64,000 nucleotides of DNA from Bacillus sp. MYb209 (GTDB lineage Bacteria; Bacillota; Bacilli; Bacillales; Bacillaceae_G), in assembly GCF_002975175.1 (NCBI RefSeq), contig NZ_PCNZ01000012.1:59291-123290 (forward strand), read 5' to 3'. How positions within the stretch are numbered: position 1 is the stretch's first letter; the number at the start of each line of letters is the position of its first letter. The notes below the pieces were generated by a model. That model was not told the DNA's origin. It saw nothing but the letters and a program-made list of their open reading frames with translations, and did no database searches. The position numbers and the translations under genes are program-made. Below are positions 46,002 through 55,019 of the stretch, piece after piece.

Positions 46002-46313
46002 ATGGCTGTTAGTATTGTAAGGTTAAAAGAACAGCTCATGAATAGTATTGATATTGCAGATTTAGTCGAAGTTGAAAAGGTAGAAAGATACATTGATCTT
46101 GTTAAAGCATTTAGAAAAATAAATAAAACTATTAATAAGGAAGGCGAGTCCGTAACAGTAAAAAACGGTTCTCAAGTTTTTGTTAAAGCCCACCCTCTTA
46201 TAGGAGAAAGGAATAAAATTAACAGTTCTTTAATCGCGTTAGGCAGAGATATAAAGTTTGTTGTTAAGGCTAACATTCCTAATGCGGGTTATAGTGAAAG
46301 TGATCTAACATGA
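46002..46313 (+). CDS. Terminase small subunit (P27 family)
   Basis: The 103-residue protein has a P27-like pattern (EVEKVERYIDLVKAFRKINK, VKAHPLIGERNKINSSLIAL with GRDIKF). It recognises phage DNA for packaging. The ATG is preceded by GGGGGGTGGGTAG, and the stop overlaps the large-subunit start by 4 bases. Confidence 0.88.
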   Translation: MAVSIVRLKEQLMNSIDIADLVEVEKVERYIDLVKAFRKINKTINKEGESVTVKNGSQVFVKAHPLIGERNKINSSLIALGRDIKFVVKANIPNAGYSESDLT

Positions 46314-47977
46314 TTGGGCAAAAGTACATTGATGAATATATTGAACTTTATCGAAGTGGAAAAGTGAAGTTCAATAAAGAAAGAGAATTGTTAATTGAAT
46401 ATCTAGAAAAATATGTTTTGAACAGAGACGATTTATATTTTGATGATGAAATGATTGAGAAGTGTATTCGCTTTGGTGAGAAGTGGTACTTTCCATTACA
46501 ATCTTTTCAGAAATTCTTAATAGCATTCGTCTTTTTATTTTACAAGAAAAATGGACGCGTATTTTATCGTAAATTCCTATGGATGCTTGGGCGTGGTGGC
46601 GGTAAAAACGGATTAATATCAGTCATCATTCACTTTTTAATTAGTGAAATGCATGGTATTCCGGAGTATAACATTTCCGTTGTTGCAAACAGTGAAGAAC
46701 AAGCGAAAACAAGTCCTGATGAAGTTCATAAATGCGTTAAACGAAATGAAATATTGCAACGAGCATTTAAAACAACATTAACTCAAACTGTTTCTAAAGC
46801 TACAGGAAGTGTATTGAAGTTTAGGACATCAAACGGAGATACAAAAGATGGTTTGCGTGATGGTGCGGTTGTATTTGATGAAATACATCAGTATGAAAGC
46901 AATAAAGATGTTCGAGTCCATATCAGCGGTTTGGGGAAAAAGAAAAACCCACGAGAATTTTACATTGGAACAGATGGATATGTACGTGATGGTTTCTTAG
47001 ATAAGCAAAAAGAAAAAGCAATGAAGGTTTTAAACGGTGAAGCCCGTCCAAACGCTATCTTTCCGTTCATTTGTAAATTGAATGATGAAAAAGAAGTTGA
47101 TGATCCAGATAATTGGGAAATGGCAAACCCTATGTTATCGCAGCCTTTAAGTGAGTATGCCGAAGGATTACTTGAAACAATCAAGGAAGAATATGAAGAT
47201 TTAGAAGATGATCCAAGTAACCGAGAAGAGTTCATGACGAAGCGTATGAACTTACCAGTTACAAACCTAGAGCGTTCCGTTGCAAAGTGGTCAGAAATTC
47301 TTGCTACAAATCGTCCATTCCCTAATTTGTATGCTCAAGAATGTATAGGAGCATTAGACTTTGCAAGTATTAGAGATTTTGCAGCATGTGGCCTTTTATT
47401 TAGACAAAATGGTGAGTACATTTTTAAAACGCATTCCTTTGTCCGAAAGGAATTTGTAGATATCTATTATGGATATTCTAAAAAAGCAGGTGAGTTTAAA
47501 AAGCAGAAATTTGCTCCAATAAAAGAATGGGAAGAACAAGGACTACTAACGGTTGTGGATGAACCGACTATTAATCCTCAACACATTGTTGATTGGTTTG
47601 TAGAAATGCGCGAACAATACGGAGTTAAAAAGATTATAGCTGATAATTTCCGTATGGAAGCAATAAGGCCTTTATTAGTTGCGGAAGGGTTTGAAATAGA
47701 AGTTATACGAAATCCAAAGGCAATTCATAGTTTGCTAGCCCCACGTATTGAAATGGCATTTGCAAATAAACAAATTATTTTCGATGATAACCCTTTAATG
47801 CGTTGGTACACACAAAACGTATTGGTTGTTATCAAAGGTGATGGAAACAAAATATACGAGAAAAAAGAGCCAGTACGTAGAAAAACAGATGGATTCCAAT
47901 GTTTTGTCCATGCTCTTTATCGAGCGGATGAGATACAAGAGGCAACCGACTTTATACTAAGCGATATTAAATTCTAA
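46310..47977 (+). CDS. Terminase large subunit
   Basis: The 555-residue packaging motor has an ATPase Walker A (GRGGGKNGLIS), Walker B VVFDEIHQY and C-terminal RNase H-like nuclease residues starting IGALDFASIRDFAACG, then KKIIADNFRMEA. The family is the HK97-type TerL. It is translationally coupled to the small subunit and followed closely by the portal gene. Confidence 0.95.
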   Translation: MIGQKYIDEYIELYRSGKVKFNKERELLIEYLEKYVLNRDDLYFDDEMIEKCIRFGEKWYFPLQSFQKFLIAFVFLFYKKNGRVFYRKFLWMLGRGGGKNGLISVIIHFLISEMHGIPEYNISVVANSEEQAKTSPDEVHKCVKRNEILQRAFKTTLTQTVSKATGSVLKFRTSNGDTKDGLRDGAVVFDEIHQYESNKDVRVHISGLGKKKNPREFYIGTDGYVRDGFLDKQKEKAMKVLNGEARPNAIFPFICKLNDEKEVDDPDNWEMANPMLSQPLSEYAEGLLETIKEEYEDLEDDPSNREEFMTKRMNLPVTNLERSVAKWSEILATNRPFPNLYAQECIGALDFASIRDFAACGLLFRQNGEYIFKTHSFVRKEFVDIYYGYSKKAGEFKKQKFAPIKEWEEQGLLTVVDEPTINPQHIVDWFVEMREQYGVKKIIADNFRMEAIRPLLVAEGFEIEVIRNPKAIHSLLAPRIEMAFANKQIIFDDNPLMRWYTQNVLVVIKGDGNKIYEKKEPVRRKTDGFQCFVHALYRADEIQEATDFILSDIKF

Positions 47978-47985
47978 TAAAGGGG

Positions 47986-49131
47986 GTGATAACCATTGGA
48001 TGGTTAGGTTCAGTATTCAAAAGAAATAAAGAGCTAGAATTTATGGTCGATTTGGATTTGATTGCTGATACAGCAAACAGGGTTCATATGAACCGATTAG
48101 CAATTGATACATGCGTATCATTTTTAGGAAGAACAATTAGTCAATCTGAATTTAGAGTAAGAAACGGTAAAGCATTTGAGAAGAATGAGCTTTATTATCG
48201 ATTAAACGTTAGACCGAACAAAAACATGACGGCCAGCACCTTCTGGGAAAGATTTATTCGCAAACTTATTTATGATAATGAGTGTTTAGTTATACAAGCA
48301 GATGATGGTGATTTACTTATTGCTGATGGATTTCAACATAACGAATATGCTGTGTTTGAAGATACTTTTACCGATGTAATAGTAAAGGATTATACGTTTA
48401 AGAGAAGTTTTAAGCAAAGCGAAGTTATTCATTTAAAATATCGGAATGATAAATTATCTCCACTTATTGATGGATTATTTGCAGATTACGGGGACTTATT
48501 CGGTAGGCTATTAAACTCTCAAAAACGTAAGAATCAAGTTCGTGGAACAGTTGATATGGATATTATCGGTGCTAAAACAGAAGAACAGATAGCCAAGTTG
48601 CAAGAGTTTATTGACAATATGTATAAAGCAATTGGTACGAAAGATATCGCTATTGTTCCACAACAAAAGGGTATTAATTATAACGAAATATATAATGGGG
48701 TTGCGAATGGTCCTAGTGTGGAAGAAATCAATAAAGTAACCAATGGTTTTTTAAATCAAGTAGCAATGGCTATTGGTATTCCAACAGCTTTGTTATATGG
48801 CGAAATGGCTGATGTAGAGAAGCAAACGAAAAATTACATGCTTTTTACAGTAAGGCCATTATTAAAAAAGTTATCTGATGAAGCGAATGTTAAATTCTTT
48901 GAAATGAATGAATATCTTTCAGGACAAAAGATTGAAGTTAAAGCTGTTTCTTATCAGAGTATATTTGACCTTGCAACAAGTATTGATAAACTCATTTCTT
49001 CAAGTGCATTTACAGGAAATGAGATTCGTTCAGAAGTAGATTATGAAAGTTCTGATGATCCAAACTTAAATATCCATCATATTACGAAGAACTATACGAA
49101 ACTAAATGAATCTGAAGGAGGTGATAAATGA
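47986..49131 (+). CDS. Portal protein (HK97 family)
   Basis: About 380 residues with a typical N-terminal segment (GWLGSVFKRNKELEFMVDLD) and NRLAIDTCVSFLGRTISQSE. The C-terminal half has AMAIGIPTALLYGEMADVEK and the C-terminal helix. The portal forms the DNA entry ring. The start is unclear: GTG 47986 lies inside the only Shine-Dalgarno (AGGGGGTGAT), while the correctly spaced in-frame codon at 47995 is ATT. It overlaps the protease gene by 4 bases. Confidence 0.92.
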   Translation: MITIGWLGSVFKRNKELEFMVDLDLIADTANRVHMNRLAIDTCVSFLGRTISQSEFRVRNGKAFEKNELYYRLNVRPNKNMTASTFWERFIRKLIYDNECLVIQADDGDLLIADGFQHNEYAVFEDTFTDVIVKDYTFKRSFKQSEVIHLKYRNDKLSPLIDGLFADYGDLFGRLLNSQKRKNQVRGTVDMDIIGAKTEEQIAKLQEFIDNMYKAIGTKDIAIVPQQKGINYNEIYNGVANGPSVEEINKVTNGFLNQVAMAIGIPTALLYGEMADVEKQTKNYMLFTVRPLLKKLSDEANVKFFEMNEYLSGQKIEVKAVSYQSIFDLATSIDKLISSSAFTGNEIRSEVDYESSDDPNLNIHHITKNYTKLNESEGGDK

Positions 49132-49871
49132 TGGAACATTTGAACATGAATAAGCTTTTAAATTTAAAACGAGATATTCGCTTTGAAGATAAAGGTGAGA
49201 ATGGGTACAAATTAACGGTTTATGGATCAATCGGTGGATGGTTTAGTGAAAATAACGCTGAAGCAGTAAGAAGAAAAATTCAAGATGTAAAAGCAGAAAA
49301 AATTCACGTTCATATTAATTCGGGTGGAGGTTCAGCATTTGATGGTGTAGCAATTTGCAATCTGTTAAAGCAGCATGATGCCGAAATTATAGTTCATATT
49401 GATGGGTGGGCAGCCAGTGCAGCATCTGTTATTGCAATGGCTGGTGATAAGATTGTTATGCCTAGTAATACTATGATGATGATTCATCAAGCGAGTACCA
49501 TCGAATATGGAAATGCAGACCTATTTGAAAAAACAGCACGAGATTTACGAAAGATTGATTCAGCTTTAGCGGCATCTTATAAGAAACGTTTTGTTGGAAC
49601 AGATGAAGAATTAAGGCAACTATTAAAAGATGAAACATGGCTAACAGCAGAGGAAGCAGTTGCTCTTGGTTTAGCTGATGAAATTGCTGATGAAATTGAA
49701 ATTGATGATACGCAAGAAGATGAAGAAGAGGAAGTTGTAGAAAATTTTAAAGAAGATTTAGTAGCTAAGTATACGAAACAACCAAATAATCAAAATCCAA
49801 AAGAGCCTATTCAAGAGCCTGTTAATAAACAGAACTTGAGTACGCTCTTTTTAAATTTAGGAGGAAAATAA
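49128..49871 (+). CDS. ClpP-like prohead protease
   Basis: The 247-residue protein has the ClpP fold: VHINSGGGSAFDGVAICNLL, catalytic Ser in DGWAASAASVIAMAG and His in MMMIHQAST. The C-terminal tail is acidic and charged. It processes the capsid scaffold during head maturation. Two adjacent ATG codons (49128 and 49131) are possible; the first overlaps the portal stop. Confidence 0.93.
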   Translation: MMEHLNMNKLLNLKRDIRFEDKGENGYKLTVYGSIGGWFSENNAEAVRRKIQDVKAEKIHVHINSGGGSAFDGVAICNLLKQHDAEIIVHIDGWAASAASVIAMAGDKIVMPSNTMMMIHQASTIEYGNADLFEKTARDLRKIDSALAASYKKRFVGTDEELRQLLKDETWLTAEEAVALGLADEIADEIEIDDTQEDEEEEVVENFKEDLVAKYTKQPNNQNPKEPIQEPVNKQNLSTLFLNLGGK

Positions 49872-49874
49872 AAT

Positions 49875-51026
49875 ATGGTGATTAAATTTAATAATTTTGA
49901 AGAGAAAAAAATAGCTTTTGCGAAAGCAACACAGGAAGGAACACCAGAAGAACAAACAGCGGCATTAAATTCTATGATTGAAGCACTTGCTACAGATGTC
50001 CGCTCAGATATCTTGAATCAAGTCAATGAATCTATTGTAGACCGTTCTATTATGCAGTCTCGTGGTTCTAATGTATTAACAAGTGAGGAAATGAAATTCT
50101 TTAATGCAGTTGTTCAAGATGGTGGATTTAAAGATACTGAAACATTACCTAAGACAACACAAGAACGAATTTTTGATGATTTAGTTCAAGGTCATCCGTT
50201 GTTAGAACATATCGGATTAGAAAACTTAGGTGCTGTGACAGAATTTATCTATGGAGATCCAGAAGGTGCAGCTGTATGGGGACCATTATTCGGTGATATT
50301 AAAGGGCAATTAAATGCTACATTCCGAAAAGAGTCTATCTCTCAACTTAAATTAACGGCATTTATCCCATTGGCAAATGACATGCTTAAACTTGGTCCAG
50401 TGTGGGTGGAACGCTATGTTCGTACAATGATTTCAGAAGCTATGTCTGTAGGTTTAGAACGTGGATTCGTAATTGGTACAGGTAAAGATGAACCTATCGG
50501 ATTGTTAAAAGATCCAAGTGGAAGTGTTGTTGGAGGAGTATATCCAGATAAAAAAACAGCAGGGACTTTAACATTTGAGCCAGGTCGAAAAACAATCAAT
50601 GAATTAAAAGGAGTTGTTAAATTACTGGCTAAAAAGCTAAATCCTGATGGTAAAACTGATGCAGACAGACCAAAAAATATTGCTGGGAAAGTAGTTATGG
50701 TAACAAATCCGTTTGATACTTTTGATATCCAAGCAAATGCAACAATTCAAAATGCAGCTGGAGTGTATGTGACAAGCTTACCGTTCAATCCAACTCCTAC
50801 AGAATCAGTGTTTGTACCTCAAGGTAAGGTGCTTTTTTTTGTTAAAGGAGAGTATATTGCAGCGATGGGTGGAACTGAACCAATTAAAAAGTATGAAGAA
50901 ACATTAGCTTTAGAAGATGCAACACTTTATATTGCTAAACAATATGCTACGGGTAAGCCGAAGGACAAATATACTTCACAAGTTTACACATTAAGCCTGG
51001 AGGAAACACCACCAGCAACTAAATAA
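49875..51026 (+). CDS. Major capsid protein (HK97 fold)
   Basis: The 383-residue protein has an N-terminal helical delta-like region (residues 1-90), then the HK97-type body with GDPEGAAVWGPLFGDIKGQL, ERGFVIGTGKDEPIGLLKDP and VPQGKVLFFVKGEYIAAMGG. GGAGG lies about 10 bases before ATG. It follows the prohead protease, the standard order. Confidence 0.95.
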   Translation: MVIKFNNFEEKKIAFAKATQEGTPEEQTAALNSMIEALATDVRSDILNQVNESIVDRSIMQSRGSNVLTSEEMKFFNAVVQDGGFKDTETLPKTTQERIFDDLVQGHPLLEHIGLENLGAVTEFIYGDPEGAAVWGPLFGDIKGQLNATFRKESISQLKLTAFIPLANDMLKLGPVWVERYVRTMISEAMSVGLERGFVIGTGKDEPIGLLKDPSGSVVGGVYPDKKTAGTLTFEPGRKTINELKGVVKLLAKKLNPDGKTDADRPKNIAGKVVMVTNPFDTFDIQANATIQNAAGVYVTSLPFNPTPTESVFVPQGKVLFFVKGEYIAAMGGTEPIKKYEETLALEDATLYIAKQYATGKPKDKYTSQVYTLSLEETPPATK

Positions 51027-51038
51027 GGAATGATGTAA

Positions 51039-51332
51039 ATGGAAACAGTAATTTCAAATGAAATATTACAGCAATTCAAAGATAGGATGCGATTAGGTGA
51101 TGATGAAGATGATAACCTAAGACGCATCCTATTTGCATCAAATAAAGCTTTAATAAAAGACTGTGGATCATATGACATAAACAAAGACGAGACGTTCAAA
51201 GAATTAGTTTTTGAACGTTCTCGCTATGTTTATAATGATGCACTCGAGTATTTTTCTGAGAATTTTTTAACGGAAATTAATAGCTTCGGCATTCAAAAAG
51301 CTTTAGAAGAAATCAAACTGGACGGTGAATAA
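51039..51332 (+). CDS. Head-tail connector (gp6-like)
   Basis: The 97-residue helical protein (QQFKDRMRLGDDEDDNLRRI, FERSRYVYNDALEYFSENFL) has the size, position and LGDDED...L pattern of HK97 gp6-like connector proteins that bind below the portal. It overlaps nothing, 12 bases after the capsid gene. Confidence 0.82.
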   Translation: METVISNEILQQFKDRMRLGDDEDDNLRRILFASNKALIKDCGSYDINKDETFKELVFERSRYVYNDALEYFSENFLTEINSFGIQKALEEIKLDGE

Positions 51333-51333
51333 A

Positions 51334-51684
51334 ATGCGTCCTTTTCAATACAAAAAGCCACTGAATACAGGCGATTTTAGAAATCGAATCAATATTGAAC
51401 AACCTGTAGTAATAAAAGATGAATTAAACCAGGTAATTGAAACATCTTGGCAGGAGTTAAAAAAAACCTGGTCAATGATAAAAACGGTGAAAGGTTCCGA
51501 GTATATTGAAGCTTCAGCTTCACAGGCTACACGGGTGTATCGTTTTGTGATTCCATATACTTCTGGTATTACGGAAGAAATGCGAATTAATATGAAAGGC
51601 CGTATCTTTGATATTATCGAACCGCCAATGAATGATGATGAAATGTATCAAACATTGACTATTATCGCAAAGGAGCATGTTTAG
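51334..51684 (+). CDS. Head closure / head-tail adaptor protein
   Basis: The 116-residue protein (MRPFQYKKPLNTGDFRNRIN, with KTVKGSEYIEASASQATRVY and INMKGRIFDIIEPP) matches the SPP1 gp16-like adaptor family. ATG 51334 is preceded by GGTGA within the end of the connector gene; the in-frame GTG 51325 is inside that site. It closes the capsid after packaging. Confidence 0.85.
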   Translation: MRPFQYKKPLNTGDFRNRINIEQPVVIKDELNQVIETSWQELKKTWSMIKTVKGSEYIEASASQATRVYRFVIPYTSGITEEMRINMKGRIFDIIEPPMNDDEMYQTLTIIAKEHV

Positions 51685-51685
51685 T

Positions 51686-52030
51686 ATGAATGATTTTGCG
51701 AGTGATCTTGCTAGAGAATTACAAAGATATGCAAGTATTGTGGAAGAAGATTTGGAAAATGAAATCGATGAAGTAGCAGATATTGCTGTAAGTAAATTAA
51801 GGCAAAGTGGTCCTAAAAAAACAGGTGCTTATCGTAAGGGTTGGCGTAAGAAAAAAGAGGGGAATGGCGTTGTTCTTCATAATACAAAAGGGCAATTAAC
51901 ACATCTATTAGAAAATGGGCATGCAAAAGTTGGTGGTGGTCGAGTGCCAGCAAAAGTGCATATTCGTCCAGTTGAAGAGTATGTAATTGACGAATTGCCA
52001 AGACGTATCGAAAGGACGATTGGGCAATGA
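51686..52030 (+). CDS. HK97 gp10-like tail component
   Basis: The 114-residue protein has the gp10 family pattern (SKLRQSGPKKTGAYRKGWRK, LLENGHAKVGGGRVPAKVHI and PVEEYV). AAGGAG is spaced for ATG 51686; the ATG at 51677 lies too close to it. It joins tail to head or completes the tail tube. It overlaps the next gene by 4 bases. Confidence 0.85.
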   Translation: MNDFASDLARELQRYASIVEEDLENEIDEVADIAVSKLRQSGPKKTGAYRKGWRKKKEGNGVVLHNTKGQLTHLLENGHAKVGGGRVPAKVHIRPVEEYVIDELPRRIERTIGQ

Positions 52031-52356
52031 CATTAGGTGAATTAACAAAAATTCTTGAAGCGACCGGTTATCCTGTGGCTTATTCGCATTTCACAGCAAC
52101 GCCAACCAATCCAGTTCCAGCACCACCTTATATTTGTTTTCTTGTGGACGGTTCAGCCAATCTCATGGCTGATAACAAGGTCTATCACAAGATAAACGAT
52201 TTAAATATTGAGCTTTATACAACTAGAAAAGATTTAGTTGCAGAAGCCAAACTTGAAAAGGTCCTAGACGATCATGAAATTCCTTATGATTCATACGAGA
52301 CTTTTATTAAATCTGAAAAACTATATCAAAAATTTTATGAAACGAGGTTGATGTAA
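52027..52356 (+). CDS. Probable tail terminator / tail completion protein
   Basis: The 109-residue protein (TLGELTKILEATGYPVAYSH, NIELYTTRKDLVAEAKLEKV) matches the size and position of tail terminator (gp17/minor capsid) proteins in HK97-like phages. No catalytic motif. The call rests mainly on position between the gp10-like and major tail genes. Confidence 0.7.
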   Translation: MTLGELTKILEATGYPVAYSHFTATPTNPVPAPPYICFLVDGSANLMADNKVYHKINDLNIELYTTRKDLVAEAKLEKVLDDHEIPYDSYETFIKSEKLYQKFYETRLM

Positions 52357-52950
52357 ATGAATGAAAATAAGGTAACATTCGGTTTGAAAAATGTACATTA
52401 TGTACCATTAGATACTAAGGATTTTTTAGTTAAATTCGGGACACCAATTCCATTACCTGGTGGAGTTGAACTAACTTTTGAGCCACGCGGTGATTTAATT
52501 GAATTCTATGCAGATGACATGCTTTATTACGCGGCAAGTAACAACCAAGGTTATGATGGAACGTTATCCATTGCGACTATTCCAGAGCAATTTGCTATTG
52601 ATGCACTTGGAGAACAATTAGATCCGGAAGACGGAGTGTTAAATGAGTTGGCGGATGCCAAAGGAAAATCATTTGCACTACTATTTGAATTTGATGGTGA
52701 TGTGAATGCAACTCGTCATGTTATGTATAACTGTTCAGCAAGCCGTCCAACACTAGGATCTAAAACAAAAACAAACTCTGCTGAACCAAATACGAATGAA
52801 TTGAAATTTGTCTCTAGTCCAATTATTTTAGTACCTGGTGGAAGACCAATGGTTAAAACAAAAACAACATCTAAAACAACTCAAGCAATCCATGATAATT
52901 GGTACAAAGAAGTTTACGTGAAAAAAACAGCAGCACCAAAAGGAGCGTAA
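52357..52950 (+). CDS. Major tail protein
   Basis: The 197-residue beta-rich protein (TFGLKNVHYVPLDTKDFLVK, YYAASNNQGYDGTLSIATIP, AKGKSFALLFEFDGD) belongs to the phi13-type siphophage major tail tube family. It starts directly after the previous stop, with ATGAAACGAGG as ribosome site. Copies form the tail tube. Confidence 0.9.
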   Translation: MNENKVTFGLKNVHYVPLDTKDFLVKFGTPIPLPGGVELTFEPRGDLIEFYADDMLYYAASNNQGYDGTLSIATIPEQFAIDALGEQLDPEDGVLNELADAKGKSFALLFEFDGDVNATRHVMYNCSASRPTLGSKTKTNSAEPNTNELKFVSSPIILVPGGRPMVKTKTTSKTTQAIHDNWYKEVYVKKTAAPKGA

Positions 52951-52956
52951 TTATAA

Positions 52957-53319
52957 ATGGAAAAGACAATTACAATTGACGGAAAACAAGTTCGATTAAA
53001 AGGTACAGCGGCAACAGTTAAACGCTATAAGGCACAATTCAGACGTGATTTATTCGCAGATATGATGGCATTAGGAGCTATTGGTACATTTACCTCGCAA
53101 GATGAGTCACAAGGTACTATCGACCTATCAACCGCAGATTTTAAGAACGTCGATTTCGAAGTTATTTACGACTTAGTTTGGTTATATGCAAAAACAGCAG
53201 ATCCAAATCTTCCTGATCCAATTACATGGCTAGATGGATTTGACGAGTTTCCTATTTATGATATCATGCCAGAAATTAATGACATGATTCAAAGTACAAT
53301 GGGAGCAAAAAAAAAATAA
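52957..53319 (+). CDS. Tail assembly chaperone gpG
   Basis: The 120-residue protein (KTITIDGKQVRLKGTAATVK, DYDLVWLYAKT-like segment, WLDGFDEFPIYDIMPEIND) occupies the position of the lambda gpG-type chaperone before the tape measure. It ends in three AAA codons and TAA at a run of ten A (53307-53316), where a -1 shift would fuse it to the following frame. Confidence 0.85.
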   Translation: MEKTITIDGKQVRLKGTAATVKRYKAQFRRDLFADMMALGAIGTFTSQDESQGTIDLSTADFKNVDFEVIYDLVWLYAKTADPNLPDPITWLDGFDEFPIYDIMPEINDMIQSTMGAKKK

Positions 53320-53534
53320 CAGAAGATGATGAAGAGCAAGGAGCAATCGGTGATGACGAATTAACAACCGATACGTTTCTTGCTCTTTGTTATAAAGCAA
53401 AGTTAACACATGGCGATTTAGAAGAAATGACTGTTGGCGATTGCTTTGATTATATTGCTGAATTTGCTGAAATGGAAAATCCAGATAAAGAAAAAGTAAG
53501 AAAAGCGAATCAAAAAGATTACGATTCTTTCTAA
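53313..53534 (+). CDS. Frameshift extension gpT of the tail chaperone
   Basis: In the -1 frame an open stretch of about 72 codons follows the A-run: ITEDDEEQGAIGDDELTTDT, then FLALCYKAKLTHGDLEEMTV and GDCFDYIAEFAEMENPDKEK, ending at TAA 53532-53534. It has no start of its own. Slippage on the ten-A run would make a gpGT fusion of about 191 residues (52957-53534). Acidic linker then helical domain is typical of the T part. Confidence 0.85.
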   Translation, partial: KITEDDEEQGAIGDDELTTDTFLALCYKAKLTHGDLEEMTVGDCFDYIAEFAEMENPDKEKVRKANQKDYDSF

Positions 53535-53550
53535 GAAATGAGGTGAAAAT

Positions 53551-54759
53551 ATGGCAGGAAGAATTAAAGGGATTACGATTGAAATTGGTGGAGAGACCAC
53601 GGGGCTTCAAAATGCTTTAAAAGATGTTAATAAACGTAGTAATGATTTAACTAAGGAGCTTAAAGATGTTGAGCGACTATTAAAATTTGATCCAGGAAAT
53701 GTGGAAGCATTAGCGCAAAAGCAACAGTTACTTACACAACAAATTGAAAATACAACACAAAAGCTAGATAAATTGAAAGCAGCGGAACAACAGGTTCAGG
53801 AACAATTTCAAAATGGAAAGATTTCTGAAGAACAATACCGCTCGTTTAGGCGTGAAATTGAATTTACACAAGGATCACTTGATGGGTTAAAAAATAAGCT
53901 TGGAAACATGAAAGCTGAGCAAGAAAATGTGGCAAGTTCCACAAGGCAATTAGAAACTTTATTCAGTGCAACAGGTAAAAGTGTTGATGATTTCGCAGGA
54001 GCATTAGGGAATCGTCTTGTAAATGCAATTAAAAGCGGTACAGCTACAAGTAGACAGTTAGAACAAGCGATTGGAATTATCGGCCGAGAAGCATTAGGAA
54101 CAGAAGCTGATATTGAGAAATTACAACGTGCGCTCAGATCTGTGGATGACGGTAATTCGATACAACAAGTTCGAAATGAATTGAGAGATTTACAGCAAGA
54201 AGCTGACAGAACAGAGAAAAAGTTTGAAGGCTTACAAGTAGGATTAGAAAATGTTATAGGTGGAATGGCAGCTGGTGGCGGTATTGCAAGTGCAGTTGAA
54301 CAAGCGTTGGATATGTCAAAGTTAAAAACAAAAATAGATATCACTTTTGATGTTCCAGAGTCTTCAAAAAAGTCAGTTGAAGAAGCTGTTAGAGGGATAA
54401 CTGCTTATGGTGTGGATGCAGAAGCATCTTTAGAAGGTGTGCGTCGCCAATGGGCTTTGAATAAAGGTGTTAGTGATGAAGCGAATGCAGCAGTTGTTAA
54501 AGGAGCAGCCGCAATTGCTCAATCTTATGAAGGTATAGATTTTACCGAGTTAATTCAAGAAGTTAATGAAATAGGTAATGAATTAGGTACATCGCAAGAT
54601 GATGCTCTCGGGTTAACCAACGCCTTATTGAAAATGGGATTTCCTCCTGAACAATTAGACGTTATTGCTGAATATGGTGGGCAATTAACACGAGCTGGAT
54701 ACAACGCGAGGGAAGTTCAAGCTATTATGGAAGCTGGTGTTGAAACTGGTACTTGGAAT
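53551..54759 (+). CDS. Tail tape-measure protein, exon 1
   Basis: The 403 codons before the intron form a long helical, coiled-coil N-terminus (TTGLQNALKDVNKRSNDLTK, LKDVERLLKFDPGNVEALAQ) followed by a globular stretch (AVVKGAAAIAQSYEGIDFTE). GAGGTGAAAA precedes ATG. Without splicing, the frame ends at TAG 54760-54762, the first three intron bases. Joined to exon 2 the protein has 1203 residues, which sets tail length. Confidence 0.92.
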
Positions 54760-55019
54760 TAGATTATAGTTCCCTTGTATGGCGACATACAAGGAAAAAC
54801 TCCTTTAATTCAGTGAAACTCTCAAAAGAGACAATACTGAGCGAAGCCTTTTTATTAAGGAACGTGCAACGACTAGTCGAAAGACGTAGGGTGTAAGCAA
54901 ATGACACTCGAAACGGGGAGCAACTCAAGTAGTTGAAGATATAGTCTAATCTATACGGTGACGTATAGCAGTTCGTAAGAGAACGGGCGTGACGTTGCGA
55001 ATCACGTTGAATATAAATG
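54760..55019 (+). ncRNA. Group I self-splicing intron in the tape-measure gene
   Basis: The 260-base insert restores the frame when removed (TGG AAT / ATT GAT). P1 is visible: the 5' exon end GGAAT pairs with GTTCC (54769-54773), with the canonical U-G at the splice site, and the intron ends in G. P2 is CCTTGTAT / ATACAAGG. P7 is GACTA in GCAACGACTAGTC pairing TAGTC in AAGATATAGTC. P9-type stems CTATAC / GTATAG and GTTC / GAAC follow. No endonuclease frame is present, so it is a minimal, non-mobile form. Confidence 0.93.

Noticed and set aside
55017-55019. ATG at the 3' splice site as start of a separate tail gene
   Set aside because: No ribosome site; the triplet overlaps the intron's terminal G, and intron removal gives one continuous tape-measure frame.
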